DNA from: an uncultured bacterium
GTDB lineage: Bacteria > Bacteroidota > Bacteroidia > Bacteroidales > JACABE01
Length of the DNA stretch: 5,214 bases
Assembly: GCA_903911455.1 (NCBI GenBank)
Contig: CAIWDQ010000365.1
Coordinates: 1 to 5,214 of the forward strand
Direction: 5' to 3'
Shown: one piece after another, positions 4,574 to 5,214 of the stretch
Layout of the letters: each line of letters begins with the position of its first letter
How positions within the stretch are numbered: position 1 is the stretch's first letter
Position numbers and translations under genes: made by a program
Notes under the pieces: model-generated
Database searches by the model: none
What the model was told of the DNA's origin: nothing
The model's input: only the letters and a program-made list of their open reading frames with translations

Positions 4574-5214
4574 CACAATAAAAATTGAATTAATAAAATC
4601 AAAAAGTATTTATCATGTAATTGCTTTTTTATATTTAATATTAGGTATTTCAGGAAATATTAGTTATCTAATAGAAACAAATAAATATTCGAATTATTTT
4701 GCTTTCTTATCTTCGTTTAATCATGATTTCTTATATAATTATTTTTTTCTCTCAGTAATACATTTTTCAATTGATTTTAAAACAAGTGGAATAGGACGGT
4801 TTTATTTAGAAGGGAATAAAAAAAATAGTTGGATTATATTAAAAACAAGTTGGTTATTTATTGTAGGTTTTATTTTATATTTGATTACTATTATAGTGTC
4901 TTTTGTTATTTTTGAATATCATAATCATATTACTATTCATATTGACAATGTATTACTTCAAAATATTTTTATCTTCCCTTTATTGTTATTTTATGTAATA
5001 ATATTTAGTTGTATTATTGTAGTTCTTGTAAGAAATACAATAATATCTTTATTAGTTATTTTATTCTATCCTCTTATTGAAAGTTTTATTGCTATATTAT
5101 TTGGTATGTTAGGTTTATCACCTACTACAAATTTCATATATTTTTATTTCCCATTTGCGAATTTAATGGAAATAGCAAAAAATACTCAGCTGATAAAATC
5201 AATTATTAATCCAT
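4560..5214 (+). CDS. ABC-2-type transporter permease, 3' end outside window
   Basis: The frame starts with ATG at 4560, overlaps the last 14 bases of the ATPase gene in another frame and stays open to the window edge, giving 218 residues. The overlap means coupled translation and a shared complex. The protein starts with a short basic, amphipathic cytoplasmic segment (MKINNTIKIELIKSK). Hydrophobic segments follow at about 18-38, 57-70, 98-118, 135-157, 161-183 and possibly 191-201. Between the second and third lies IDFKTSGIGRFYLEGNKKNSWIILK (about 71-95), matching the cytoplasmic loop of ABC-2 permeases in which a chain-like 'D-G-T-R-L-G-R-K' pattern leads back into the membrane. With the ATPase it should form a two-gene transporter, most likely an exporter or a self-protection pump. 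The fold is confident; the substrate is unknown. It is as AT-rich as the two genes before it. Confidence 0.85.
   Translation, partial: MKINNTIKIELIKSKSIYHVIAFLYLILGISGNISYLIETNKYSNYFAFLSSFNHDFLYNYFFLSVIHFSIDFKTSGIGRFYLEGNKKNSWIILKTSWLFIVGFILYLITIIVSFVIFEYHNHITIHIDNVLLQNIFIFPLLLFYVIIFSCIIVVLVRNTIISLLVILFYPLIESFIAILFGMLGLSPTTNFIYFYFPFANLMEIAKNTQLIKSIINP

Overview
The window looks like a piece of a Bacteroidota chromosome. The evidence is a DnaG primase with the long, acidic C-terminal half usual in that phylum, A-rich gene starts mostly without Shine-Dalgarno sequences, promoter boxes of the TAnnTTTG type, and a lipoprotein signal ending in Cys-Lys-Lys-Asp. The class cannot be fixed from this sequence; the DnaG wording would suit Bacteroidia or the Sphingobacteria/Chitinophagia group.

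Layout. (1) Positions 6-1964 hold dnaG, essentially complete, apparently with a TTG start five bases from the window edge. (2) Positions 1965-3009 form about 1 kb of unusual intergenic DNA: short GCCTAAA/AGGCAC repeats, then twelve diverged tandem copies of a 21-bp unit (2153-2404), then a nested inverted repeat with a T-rich tail (2477-2592). After these come a bulged inverted repeat covering a promoter-like box (2671-2768) and a leader-like segment (2790-2977). In that segment an 11-bp perfect stem hides a rare strong Shine-Dalgarno sequence and several mini-ORFs follow one another. (3) Positions 3010 to the end hold a markedly AT-richer cassette: a 266-aa lipoprotein of unknown family, a perfect 17-bp hairpin, an ABC-transporter ATPase, and an overlapping ABC-2-type permease cut by the window end.

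How it may work together. The ATPase and permease are translationally coupled and should form one membrane transporter of the BcrA/BcrB type (export, self-protection or lipid-linked substrates). The lipoprotein just upstream may be its partner or cargo, but nothing in its sequence names a function. The cassette has a different base composition from dnaG and sits behind repeat-rich DNA, so it is plausibly acquired.

The most unusual items are the 21-bp array and the leader with the masked ribosome-binding site. Substitutions in the array follow a coding-like pattern in one minus-strand frame, and its unit junctions keep alternating pyrimidine-purine steps. No tRNA, rRNA, CRISPR array or insertion sequence was recognised.
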